This document shows positions 7,873-14,894 of a stretch of 40,699 bases of DNA, in pieces. This DNA comes from an uncultured Lachnospiraceae bacterium (GTDB taxonomy: Bacteria > Bacillota > Clostridia > Lachnospirales > Lachnospiraceae), in assembly GCA_900550475.1 (NCBI GenBank), contig URSA01000020.1, positions 1 to 40,699 of the forward strand. Direction: 5' to 3'. How positions within the stretch are numbered: the stretch's first letter is position 1; each line of letters opens with the position of its first letter. The notes beneath the pieces were generated by a model. It saw only the letters and a program-made list of their open reading frames with translations. It was not told the origin of the DNA and did not search any database. The position numbers and the translations under genes are program-made.

Positions 7873-8865
7873 ATGGCGAAATTTCAGGATATTATCGGAC
7901 AGGAGCAGATCAAGGAGCATTTGCAGAACGCATTGTCCACAGGGAAGGTTTCCCACGCGTACATCATAAACGGGGAACGTTTTTCGGGCAAGGAGTACAT
8001 AGCAAAAATATTTGCCATGGCGTTGCAGTGTGAGCGCGACGGCATCGAGCCCTGTCAGGAATGTCACTCCTGCAGACAGGCGCTCTCGGACAACCAGCCC
8101 GATATTATCCGCGTGACCCATGAGAAGCCGGGTTCTATCGGCGTGGACGATATCCGCGCCCAGATCAACGGCGATATTACCATCAAGCCATACAGCAGCC
8201 CACGCAAGATCTACATTGTAAACGAGGCGGAGAAAATGACGGTGCAGGCACAGAATGCGCTGCTGAAAACGCTGGAGGAGCCGCCCGCATATGCGGTGAT
8301 CCTGTTGCTCACCTCCAATGTGAATGCCTTTCTGCCCACGATTTTAAGCCGCTGCGTGGTGCTGAACATGAAGCCCGTTGCGGACGAAAAGGTGAAGAAG
8401 TACCTCATGGAGGAGCTGCAGGTTCCGGATTACAAGGCGGATGTGTGCGTGGCGTTCGCCAGAGGCAATGTGGGAAAGGCAAAGCAGCTTGCCTCCAGCG
8501 AAGATTTTGAGAAGGTGAAAGAGGAGGCACTGGCGCTCCTAAAGTATGTGCAGGACATGGACGTGACGGAGATGATCGCCGCCATCAGGAAAATTTCGGA
8601 GTACAAGCTGGATGTCAACGACTATATGGACATTCTCACCATCTGGTATCGGGATGTACTTCTGTTTAAGGCGACCGGTGATGCCAACCATCTGGTTTTC
8701 AGGGAGGAATTGTCCAACATACGGCGGGTTGCGGGGCGCACTTCCTACGAGGGAATCGAGAAAGTGATCCGGTCACTGGAGAGGGCAAAGAGCAGGCTTG
8801 ATGCAAATGTGAATTTTGATCTTGCCATGGAGCTGCTCCTGATGGACATGAAGGAATACGGCTAA
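7873..8865 (+). CDS. holB: DNA polymerase III subunit delta'
   Basis: A 330-residue AAA+ clamp-loader subunit that helps load the sliding clamp at the replication fork. The N-terminal segment FQDIIGQEQIKEHLQ is typical, a degenerate P-loop (ERFSGKEY) follows near residue 36, and a zinc module CQECHSC lies at about 57-63. The sensor region EAEKMTVQAQNALLKTLEEP and the conserved SRC motif (ILSRC, near residue 160) are intact. As expected for delta', the P-loop does not look ATP-competent. GAAAGGAG precedes the ATG, and the gene lies in conserved order between yaaR and ricT. Confidence 0.95.
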   Translation: MAKFQDIIGQEQIKEHLQNALSTGKVSHAYIINGERFSGKEYIAKIFAMALQCERDGIEPCQECHSCRQALSDNQPDIIRVTHEKPGSIGVDDIRAQINGDITIKPYSSPRKIYIVNEAEKMTVQAQNALLKTLEEPPAYAVILLLTSNVNAFLPTILSRCVVLNMKPVADEKVKKYLMEELQVPDYKADVCVAFARGNVGKAKQLASSEDFEKVKEEALALLKYVQDMDVTEMIAAIRKISEYKLDVNDYMDILTIWYRDVLLFKATGDANHLVFREELSNIRRVAGRTSYEGIEKVIRSLERAKSRLDANVNFDLAMELLLMDMKEYG

Positions 8866-8889
8866 AAATATCATGTGGGCAAAAAACAG

Positions 8890-8918
8890 ATGCCAACGGA
8901 AAAGAAGCATGGTATAAT
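8890..8918 (+). promoter_or_regulatory. Promoter upstream of ricT
   Basis: ATGCCA (8890-8895), a 17-base spacer and TATAAT (8913-8918) with an extended TG at 8910-8911. It gives ricT-trmN6-rsmI their own transcript in addition to any read-through from holB. Confidence 0.65.
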
Positions 8919-8958
8919 AGTGCCATTACAATGCAAAAGGCAATTTGGAGGTTTATAG

Positions 8959-10281
8959 ATGACAAAAGTAATCGGAGTAAGATTTCGCACGGCGGGCAAA
9001 ATTTATTTTTTCGATCCGCTGAATTTCAATATAGAGAAGGGCGGGCACGTAATCGTTGAGACCGCCAGAGGCATTGAATTTGGAACCGTGGTGAGCGCGC
9101 CGAGAGAGGTGGAGGACGACAAGGTAATCCAGCCGCTCAAACCGGTGCTGCGTATTGCAAACCAGCGGGATCTGGATCAGGAGGCCGCAAACAAGGAAAA
9201 GGAGAAAGAGGCATTCAAGATCTGCCTTGAGAAAATCCGCAAGCATGGGCTTGAGATGAAGCTGATCGATGCGGAATATACATTTGACAATAACAAGGTG
9301 CTGTTTTATTTCACCGCCGACGGAAGGATCGATTTCCGTGAGCTGGTAAAGGATCTGGCGGGCGTGTTCAAGACAAGAATCGAGTTGCGGCAGATTGGTG
9401 TCAGGGACGAGACCAAGATCCGGGGCGGAATCGGCATCTGCGGAAGACCGCTCTGCTGCCATACGCATCTGTCCGAGTTTATCCCGGTTTCCATCAAGAT
9501 GGCGAAGGAGCAGAATCTTTCCCTGAATCCCACCAAGATTTCCGGTGTGTGCGGAAGGCTGATGTGCTGCCTGAAGCATGAGGAGGACACCTATGAGGAG
9601 CTGAACAGAAGACTTCCGGGAATCGGCGATACCGTTACCACCGCGGACGGCATGCGCGGTGAGGTACAGAACGTCAATGTGTTGCGTCAGCTTGTGAAGG
9701 TGCTGGTGGATGTGGACGACGAGAAGGAACTCCATGAATATAAGGTGGAAGATCTTCGTTTCAGAAGAAAGCACAGCAAGAAGGAGAGACTGGAGCTTTC
9801 CCCGGAGGAGCTTAAGGAGCTGGAGCAGCTGGAGGCCGAGGAGCAGACGGAGGAATCCGGAGGCAAGGCGGAGGGCGCTGAGGAGAGTCCTGCAAAGCGC
9901 GACAACAGACGGGACAGAAGTCGTGACCGTGACCGCAAGGGCGGACAGGCTGAGGATAAAAAGGAGCATAGCGGCAGGAATGACCGTGGCGACCGAAATG
10001 ATAGAAATGACAGAAACGACCGCAGCGACCGAAATGATAGAAATGACAGAAACGACAGGCAGACGGCAGGCCGCAGGGACGACCGTGGAGAACGGAATGA
10101 CCGTGGAGAGCGCGCAAAGGGTGAAAAGCGTGACAACAGACCCAGACAGCCCAAATCCGAGGAGGGCGGTCAGGAACACAATCAGGAGCGCAGCCATTAT
10201 CGTTCCCGCAACAGACAGCGGAACGGAAGAAGAGAAGGAAAGCAGGGCTTTGAAGGCAGCAATCAGACTGAAGGAAAGTGA
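8959..10281 (+). CDS. ricT: RicT/YaaT, PSP1-domain regulator with long charged C-terminal tail
   Basis: A 440-residue PSP1 C-terminal-domain protein. In B. subtilis RicT (YaaT) works with RicA and RicF in an iron-sulfur complex that promotes RNase Y-dependent mRNA maturation and affects sporulation and biofilm programmes. The core (residues 1-275) is conserved, with the Cys motifs CGRPLCCHTH near residue 160 and CGRLMCC near 197. Residues about 285-440 are an additional low-complexity tail made of Arg, Asp, Asn and Glu, including repeated NDRNDR units, absent from the roughly 275-residue Bacillus protein. The DNA for this tail contains a perfect 30-base repeat. GGAGG precedes the ATG. The last 32 bases overlap trmN6. 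Confidence 0.93.
   Translation: MTKVIGVRFRTAGKIYFFDPLNFNIEKGGHVIVETARGIEFGTVVSAPREVEDDKVIQPLKPVLRIANQRDLDQEAANKEKEKEAFKICLEKIRKHGLEMKLIDAEYTFDNNKVLFYFTADGRIDFRELVKDLAGVFKTRIELRQIGVRDETKIRGGIGICGRPLCCHTHLSEFIPVSIKMAKEQNLSLNPTKISGVCGRLMCCLKHEEDTYEELNRRLPGIGDTVTTADGMRGEVQNVNVLRQLVKVLVDVDDEKELHEYKVEDLRFRRKHSKKERLELSPEELKELEQLEAEEQTEESGGKAEGAEESPAKRDNRRDRSRDRDRKGGQAEDKKEHSGRNDRGDRNDRNDRNDRSDRNDRNDRNDRQTAGRRDDRGERNDRGERAKGEKRDNRPRQPKSEEGGQEHNQERSHYRSRNRQRNGRREGKQGFEGSNQTEGK
9991..10056 (+). repeat. Tandem 36-bp repeat inside the ricT tail
   Basis: A 30-base stretch at 9991-10020 recurs exactly at 10027-10056, a 36-base period. It encodes Asp/Asn/Arg units (DRNDRN) of the disordered tail. Shorter degenerate units continue to about 10115. 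The pattern points to repeat expansion in frame. Confidence 0.85.
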
Positions 10282-10993
10282 ACGACTGGATGAATTACAG
10301 AGAAACGGCTATCAGATCATACAGAGCCCGGAGAAATTCTGCTTCGGGATGGATGCCGTACTGCTGTCCGGGTTTGCACAGGTAAAGCCGGGCGGGGCTG
10401 TGCTGGATCTCGGTACGGGAACCGGTATTATTCCTATATTGCTGGAGGCAAAGACGCCGGCGGAGCATCTCACCGGACTGGAGATTCAGGAGGAGAGCGC
10501 GGACATGGCGCGCCGCAGTGTGGAGCTGAACGGACTTTCCGGGAAAATTAACATTGTGACAGGAGATATCAGAGAGGCAGACCAAATTTTCAAGTCTGCT
10601 TCTTTTGATGTCATAACATCGAACCCGCCGTACATGATCGATGCCCACGGACTGCAGAATCCGCAGGAGCCAAAGGCGATTGCCAGACATGAGGTCTGCT
10701 GCACGTTGGAGGATGTGGTGCGGATTGCGGCGAAGCTTCTGAAACCGGGAGGTCATTTTTTCATGGTTCACAGACCGTTCCGGCTGGCGGAGATCATTAC
10801 CGTCATGACGGCGTACAAGCTGGAGCCGAAGAGACTGCGGCTGGTATATCCCTTTGTGGACAAGGAGCCCAACATGCTGTTGATTGAGGGTGTGCGGGGC
10901 GGCAGACCAAGAATGACGGTGGAAAAGCCTTTGATTATTTTTGAGAAGCCGGGCAAATATACGGCGGAAATCCGTGATAAATATGGCTATTAG
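10250..10993 (+). CDS. trmN6: tRNA1(Val) (adenine-37-N6)-methyltransferase-like, YabB/TrmN6
   Basis: A 247-residue class I SAM-dependent methyltransferase. The SAM loop DLGTGTG is at residues 53-59 and the catalytic NPPY of amino-methylating enzymes at 125-128, followed by the family's HEVCCTLEDVVR region. By homology it methylates N6 of adenine in tRNA, as for E. coli TrmN6 and the Bacillus YabB family. There is no ATG: the only sensible start is TTG at 10250 with AGAAGGAA 10 bases upstream, giving exactly the usual family length. That places the first 32 bases inside the ricT tail. It precedes rsmI as in Bacillus (yabB-yazA-yabC, with yazA missing). Confidence 0.88.
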   Translation: MKAAIRLKESERLDELQRNGYQIIQSPEKFCFGMDAVLLSGFAQVKPGGAVLDLGTGTGIIPILLEAKTPAEHLTGLEIQEESADMARRSVELNGLSGKINIVTGDIREADQIFKSASFDVITSNPPYMIDAHGLQNPQEPKAIARHEVCCTLEDVVRIAAKLLKPGGHFFMVHRPFRLAEIITVMTAYKLEPKRLRLVYPFVDKEPNMLLIEGVRGGRPRMTVEKPLIIFEKPGKYTAEIRDKYGY

Positions 10994-11003
10994 GAGGAAA
11001 ATT

Positions 11004-11846
11004 ATGGCAGGAATGCTTTATCTGTGTGCAACGCCCATCGGAAATTTGCAGGACATGACGCCGCGCGTCATTGAAACGCTGAAACAGGTGGATGTGATTG
11101 CTGCAGAGGATACCCGCAACAGCATAAAGCTTTTGTCCGCATTCGACATTCATACGCCCATGACCAGCTACCATGAGTATAACAAGGTGGAGAAGGCGGC
11201 GCAGTTGATCGGACAGATGCAGACAGGCAAAAACGTCGCCCTCATCACGGACGCGGGTACGCCCGCAATCTCCGATCCCGGGGAGGTGCTGGTGCGGATG
11301 TGTCAGGAAGCCGGCATCACGGTGACCAGTCTGCCTGGTCCTGCGGCGTGCATAACGGCGCTGACCCTCTCGGGACTGTCCACCAGAAGATTCTGCTTCG
11401 AGGGATTTCTGCCTGCGGACAAGAAGGAGAGAAAAGAGGTGCTGGAGGAGCTCTCGCAGGAGAGCCGTACCATGATCCTCTACGAGGCTCCCCATCATCT
11501 GGTAAAGACGCTCACGGAGCTTGAAGATGCACTGGGCGACAGAAAAATCACCCTCTGTCGGGAACTGACGAAGAAATTTGAGACGATCCTGCCGACCACG
11601 CTGTCCGAGGCGCTCAGAAAATATGAGACCGAGGAGCCCAGAGGCGAGTACGTTCTGGTGCTCGCGGGAAAAAGCCGCGAGGAGAAGAAAAAGGAAGCCA
11701 TCGCCGCATGGGAAGACATGAGCATTGAGGAGCATATGGCATTCTATGAAAAGACCGGCATGGATTCCAAGGCTGCCATGAAGCAGGTGGCAAAGGACAG
11801 AGGCGTGGGAAAACGGGAAATTTACGATTATCTGCATAAGGGCTGA
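11004..11846 (+). CDS. rsmI: 16S rRNA (cytidine-1402-2'-O)-methyltransferase
   Basis: A 280-residue tetrapyrrole-methylase-fold enzyme that 2'-O-methylates C1402 of 16S rRNA. The N-terminal LYLCATPIGNLQDMTPR, the AEDTRN segment, the LITDAGTPAISDPG loop and the LPGPAA segment are all family signatures. The ATG at 11004 has TAGGAGG 8 bases upstream and lies 10 bases after trmN6; an upstream in-frame ATG at 10941 lies inside trmN6 and lacks a binding site. Length is normal (E. coli 286). Confidence 0.96.
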   Translation: MAGMLYLCATPIGNLQDMTPRVIETLKQVDVIAAEDTRNSIKLLSAFDIHTPMTSYHEYNKVEKAAQLIGQMQTGKNVALITDAGTPAISDPGEVLVRMCQEAGITVTSLPGPAACITALTLSGLSTRRFCFEGFLPADKKERKEVLEELSQESRTMILYEAPHHLVKTLTELEDALGDRKITLCRELTKKFETILPTTLSEALRKYETEEPRGEYVLVLAGKSREEKKKEAIAAWEDMSIEEHMAFYEKTGMDSKAAMKQVAKDRGVGKREIYDYLHKG

Positions 11847-11858
11847 AGGAGGACAAAG

Positions 11859-12038
11859 ATGGCGCAGACAAGTTGTGATATGTGTGCAAATTATGAATAT
11901 GACGAGGAAGAGGAATACTATACCTGCGCGGTGGATCTGGACGAGGACGAAATGTACCGTTTTTTGTCGGGCGGACGCATGGAGTGTCCCTATTTTTCCT
12001 CCAATGACGAATACGCCGTAGTGCGGCATCAGATGTAA
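11859..12038 (+). CDS. Small acidic four-cysteine protein (DUF6472-like)
   Basis: A 59-residue protein starting MAQTSCDMCANYEYDEEE. Four cysteines (C6, C9, C23, C43) and an acidic middle suggest a small zinc-binding fold. The pattern CxxCxNYxYDEE and a C-terminal CPYF...DEYxVVRxQM matches a small Lachnospiraceae family that I recall as DUF6472; function is unknown. It has a strong GAAGGAGG site 7-8 bases upstream and lies 12 bases after rsmI, so it belongs to the same operon. It is easy to miss because of its length. Confidence 0.8.
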   Translation: MAQTSCDMCANYEYDEEEEYYTCAVDLDEDEMYRFLSGGRMECPYFSSNDEYAVVRHQM

Positions 12039-12052
12039 GGCAGGAGAGAAGT

Positions 12053-12409
12053 ATGAAATATCTGAAACAACTGGCAATCATCTTTGCGGTTTCTTTTGTG
12101 GCGGAGCTTCTGGAGTATCTGATTCCGCTGCCCATAGCGGCGAGCGTGTACGGGCTGCTGCTCATGCTTCTGGGGCTGACAACGCATATCATACCTCTTA
12201 AGCAGGTGGAGGAAACAGCGGATTTTCTAGCGGACAATATGTCCGTCATGTTTATTCCTGCCACGGTGGGCATCATTGCCTGCACGGAGGAGTTAAAAGC
12301 GATGGCGATTCCCATGCTGCTTGCCTGTCTGGTGATTACGGTGCTTGTGATGGTGGTGACAGGCTGCGCGGCGCAGGGTATTATCAGGATGGGGAGGAAG
12401 AAGAAATGA
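12053..12409 (+). CDS. lrgA: CidA/LrgA family membrane protein
   Basis: A 118-residue membrane protein of the CidA/LrgA family with about four hydrophobic segments. The conserved LLEYLIPLPIAASVYGLLLMLLGL region spans residues 21-45. The family is holin-like and, with LrgB, is linked to control of autolysis and, in several Firmicutes, to pyruvate uptake. Its last four bases overlap the lrgB start (ATGA), showing translational coupling. Ribosome binding site CAGGAGAG. Confidence 0.88.
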   Translation: MKYLKQLAIIFAVSFVAELLEYLIPLPIAASVYGLLLMLLGLTTHIIPLKQVEETADFLADNMSVMFIPATVGIIACTEELKAMAIPMLLACLVITVLVMVVTGCAAQGIIRMGRKKK

Positions 12410-13098
12410 AGGAATGTCTGGTACAATCCGCATATTTCGGAGTGGCGCTCAGTCTGATCGGTTATGAAATCGGTCTTTTTTTAAAGAAAAAGTGCAGGAC
12501 GGCACTCATGAACCCCCTGCTTGTGGGTTCGGTGTTTGTGATAGTGGTACTGATGCTTCTGGGGACGGACTACGACACCTACAATGCCGGAGCAAAATAT
12601 TTAAGTTACTTTCTGACCCCTGCGACGGTCAGCCTCGCCATTCCTCTTTACCGACAGCTTTCCCTGCTGAAGAAGTACAAGGCGGCAATCTTCGGCGGCA
12701 TCTTAGCGGGCGTTCTCACCTCCATGCTCAGCGTGTACGGACTCGCCCTTTGCATTGGGCTGACCCATGAGCAGTACGTGACGCTTCTCCCTAAATCGAT
12801 CACGACGGCAATCGGCATGGGCGTATCGGAAAAAGTGGGTGGCATCGTGACACTGACAGTAGTGTCAATTTGCATTACCGGGATTGTGGGTAACGTGCTG
12901 GCGGAGCTTATTTTGAAGCTCTTCCGCATCACGGATCCCATAGCGAGAGGACTTGCCATCGGAACCTCCGCCCACGCGCTGGGTACGGCGAAGGCGATGG
13001 AGATGGGAGAGGTGGAAGGTGCCATGAGCAGTCTGGCGATCGTGGTCAGCGGCATTATGACGGTATTGTCAGTTTCGTTTTTTGCAAATTTGCTCTGA
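12406..13098 (+). CDS. lrgB: LrgB family membrane protein
   Basis: A 230-residue multi-pass membrane protein of the LrgB/CidB family. Family signatures are SVTTAIGMGVSEKVGG-like KSITTAIGMGVSEKVGG (residues about 130-146) and the GTSAHALGTAKAMEMGE block near residue 186. Length is typical. It acts with LrgA; known roles are modulation of murein hydrolase activity and possibly pyruvate transport, so the substrate here is open. ATGA overlap with lrgA. Confidence 0.9.
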   Translation: MKECLVQSAYFGVALSLIGYEIGLFLKKKCRTALMNPLLVGSVFVIVVLMLLGTDYDTYNAGAKYLSYFLTPATVSLAIPLYRQLSLLKKYKAAIFGGILAGVLTSMLSVYGLALCIGLTHEQYVTLLPKSITTAIGMGVSEKVGGIVTLTVVSICITGIVGNVLAELILKLFRITDPIARGLAIGTSAHALGTAKAMEMGEVEGAMSSLAIVVSGIMTVLSVSFFANLL

Positions 13099-13111
13099 AA
13101 TGTGGTATAAA
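13082..13111 (+). promoter_or_regulatory. Promoter upstream of the coat-F-like pair
   Basis: TTGCAA (13082-13087), an 18-base spacer and TATAAA (13106-13111) with an extended TG at 13103-13104. The -35 lies inside the end of lrgB. Confidence 0.6.
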
Positions 13112-13116
13112 AGCGG

Positions 13117-13166
13117 TTTTGAAAACAGATAATATGCCTGTAAAAAGGCGAAGGAGGTTTTCAAAA
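13117..13166 (+). promoter_or_regulatory. 10-bp inverted repeat enclosing the ribosome binding site of the coat-F-like gene
   Basis: TTTTGAAAAC (13117-13126) and GTTTTCAAAA (13157-13166) are perfect complements. The right arm runs from the last base of the AAGGAGG site (13151-13157) to the A of the start codon. An inner GCCT/AGGC stem (about 13137-13149) lies between them. If folded, the RNA hides the start of translation. Confidence 0.65.
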
Positions 13167-13351
13167 TGTCCAATATTTCAGAACTGGAATTACAGAATTT
13201 ACGGCATCTGATCGGCGGTTATGACACCACACACTGTAAGATGCAGGAGTACGCGAAGGCTGCAAGCGACCAGAAGGTGAAGCAGTTTTTTGAAAAAGGC
13301 GCTAAATCCGCAATGGAAAACAAGCAGCAGCTTATGAAGTTCTTACAGTAA
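13166..13351 (+). CDS. Small coat-F-like helical protein
   Basis: A 61-residue helical protein without signal peptide. Sequence features such as LRHLIGGYDTTHCKMQEYAKAASD and a following Phe/Lys-rich helix resemble half of a ferritin-like coat F (CotF) domain, and small proteins of this kind accompany coat-F genes in Clostridia. AAGGAGG lies 8 bases before the ATG. The next gene, 22 bases on, is of the same type. The assignment to spore coat proteins is by resemblance and neighbourhood, not by a decisive motif. Confidence 0.7.
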   Translation: MSNISELELQNLRHLIGGYDTTHCKMQEYAKAASDQKVKQFFEKGAKSAMENKQQLMKFLQ

Positions 13352-13373
13352 AAAGCGACAGGAGGCGATCAGA

Positions 13374-13634
13374 ATGGAAATGCAGGAAAAGACAATGGTA
13401 GCGGATACCCTGACAGGTATCAACGGGGAGCTTCTGCGTTATGCGGAGATGATTCCCCAGACGGAGAACAAGGAGCTGAAAAACACACTGAAGCAGTTCC
13501 GCACATGCTGTGAGCAGTCACAGGAGGAGCTGTACCAGATTGCAAGGGAAAAATCCTACTATGTTCCCGCACAGAAGGCAACTGAGGAAGAAGTTGCGCA
13601 TGTGAAGAGTCTGTTTACCACGGCAACTCTGTAA
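13374..13634 (+). CDS. Coat F domain-like spore coat protein
   Basis: An 86-residue helical protein. MVADTLTGINGELLRYAEMIPQTENKEL followed by a CCEQSQEELYQIAREKSYYVPAQKA region is characteristic of small coat-F-type proteins; the YYxPA(Q/E) segment near residues 62-67 is a recurrent feature of that family. GGAGG lies 8 bases before the first ATG. It is the last gene before the terminator at 13656, forming a two-gene unit with the preceding protein. Confidence 0.78.
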   Translation: MEMQEKTMVADTLTGINGELLRYAEMIPQTENKELKNTLKQFRTCCEQSQEELYQIAREKSYYVPAQKATEEEVAHVKSLFTTATL

Positions 13635-13655
13635 AGTCCTACACGGAATGTAACG

Positions 13656-13688
13656 CGGTGTACCCTCTCGGGGGCGCACCGTTTTTTT
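13656..13688 (+). terminator. Rho-independent terminator of the coat-F-like operon
   Basis: CGGTG (13656-13660) pairs with CACCG (13677-13681), extended inward by CCC/GGG pairing, and is followed by seven T residues. Confidence 0.8.
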
Positions 13689-13825
13689 GATATCATAGCA
13701 AATTACTTTGTAATCTGCTATGATATCAAAAGCCCTCCGGGCAGGATCGCACTGCGGCGGAGAGGTATCATGTCGCGGAAGCGACCCGCCGCAGGCGAGG
13801 AATCCTGCAAGCAGGATTCTTTTTT
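13689..13825 (+). repeat. Large multi-hairpin element (structured RNA or dispersed palindromic repeat)
   Basis: Four structures follow one another: (a) an 18-bp hairpin with one mismatch and TTT loop, 13689-13727; (b) GCCC/GGGC, 13732-13742; (c) a stem CTGCGGCGG/CCGCCGCAG (13752-13760, 13786-13794) topped by an 11-base bulge and GTCGC/GCGAC with a GGAA loop; (d) GAATCCTGC/GCAGGATTC (13800-13819) followed by a T-run. GCAGGAT occurs at both 13741-13747 and 13811-13817, so ATCCTGC (13802-13808) can pair with either, an arrangement like an anti-terminator/terminator switch. No coding frame is seen. Confidence 0.7.
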
Positions 13826-13858
13826 ATATAAGTTACAATTTTTTTTTCGCGCTGGTTA

Positions 13859-13867
13859 TGGTATAAT
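13859..13867 (+). promoter_or_regulatory. Extended -10 promoter before the MraY-like gene
   Basis: TG, one base, TATAAT (13862-13867). The upstream -35 region is a T-tract without a good hexamer. Confidence 0.6.
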
Positions 13868-13918
13868 AAAGCTCATATGATAATACCATAGGATTTCGGG
13901 AAAAGGAGTTCAGTGCTC

Positions 13919-14875
13919 ATGCTGCCATATTTTTTTGCGACATATCGTCCGCTTATTGCTTTTATCGGTGTTCTGACCGCATTCGGAGCAACCTGTCTGC
14001 TGCTGAGCAAATGCAGCGGGCTGCTGCCCAAGGATCAGGGAAGGGATTTTGCCGTTGAAGGAAAAAAATCAGCGGGAAAGCCGAGAGGCGCGGGAATTAT
14101 TTTTGTGCTGGTATTTGCGGTGGCGATGCTCCTGTTTGCGGATCTGAGCCTTGAACTTTGTATTTATCTGATGCTGGTCGTGATCGAGATGCTCACCGGA
14201 TTTTTCGACGACACGGCGGACAAGCCCTGGGGCGAGCTGAAAAAAGGCATTCTGGATCTGATTGTTGCCGTGGCGGTGGCGCTCACATACCTGCAATACA
14301 ACGGCAGTACGATCCGGTTTGCGGGAAAAGAGCTTGTGCTGCACCCGGTGCTTTTTGTGATATGCGCCGTTGTGCTGGTCTGGGCATCCATCAATGTGAC
14401 GAACTGTGCGGACGGCGTGGACGGGCTTTCCGGTACGCTGGTGATCATCACACTTGCCACCATCTATGTGATTGACAATATCAGGGCGGCAGGGTCGGAA
14501 TTTTCATTCCCCATTCTGCTGTTCATCGTCTGCATTCTCGGATACCTCTGGTATAACGCAACGCCCAGCAGACTGTTGATGGGAGACGCCGGTTCCCGCG
14601 CTATGGGCGTGTTCATCAGCATTGCGGTGTTGAAGTCCGGAAGTCCGTTTTTGTATATTCCCGCGGCGTTTGTCCTGATCATGGACGGAGGGCTGGGGCT
14701 TGTGAAGATCTCCCTAATCCGCGTGTTCAAGATACACATTCTGAAAAATACCCTCACCCCGCTTCACGATCATGTAAGAAAAAAGCTGGGTTGGTCAAAC
14801 ACACAGACAGTGTTCCGCTTTGCAATCATACAGATCGTGATTTCGCTGGCGGCAGTGTATATGCTTTTGTTATAA
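13919..14875 (+). CDS. mraY: MraY-type phospho-MurNAc-pentapeptide transferase family protein
   Basis: A 318-residue polytopic membrane enzyme of the polyprenyl-phosphate N-acetylhexosamine-1-phosphate transferase family; MraY makes lipid I on the inner face of the membrane. Visible active-site motifs are the D97-D98 pair (GFFDDTADK), the N/D block NVTNCADGVDGLSG (N162, D165, D168) and D223 in MGDAGSRAMG. The third motif, PIHHHFE in classical MraY, reads PLHDHVRK (281-288), so the middle His is Asp. The gene is isolated from any dcw cluster. ATG 13919 is 10 bases after AAAGGAG; a GTG at 13913 is too close. It may be the house-keeping enzyme of a clostridial subtype or a paralogue. Confidence 0.87.
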   Translation: MLPYFFATYRPLIAFIGVLTAFGATCLLLSKCSGLLPKDQGRDFAVEGKKSAGKPRGAGIIFVLVFAVAMLLFADLSLELCIYLMLVVIEMLTGFFDDTADKPWGELKKGILDLIVAVAVALTYLQYNGSTIRFAGKELVLHPVLFVICAVVLVWASINVTNCADGVDGLSGTLVIITLATIYVIDNIRAAGSEFSFPILLFIVCILGYLWYNATPSRLLMGDAGSRAMGVFISIAVLKSGSPFLYIPAAFVLIMDGGLGLVKISLIRVFKIHILKNTLTPLHDHVRKKLGWSNTQTVFRFAIIQIVISLAAVYMLLL

Positions 14876-14894
14876 AGAAAAAGGAGGATTTGGA

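Noticed and set aside
9991..10115. Short regular repeats considered as a CRISPR array
   Set aside because: The repeats are in frame with ricT, have no unique spacers and encode Asp/Asn/Arg units.
8953..10197. A 414-residue open frame on the minus strand across ricT
   Set aside because: It is the antisense shadow of the ricT frame; repetitive Val/Ile/Ser composition mirrors the charged repeats, and no ribosome binding site or family match is seen.
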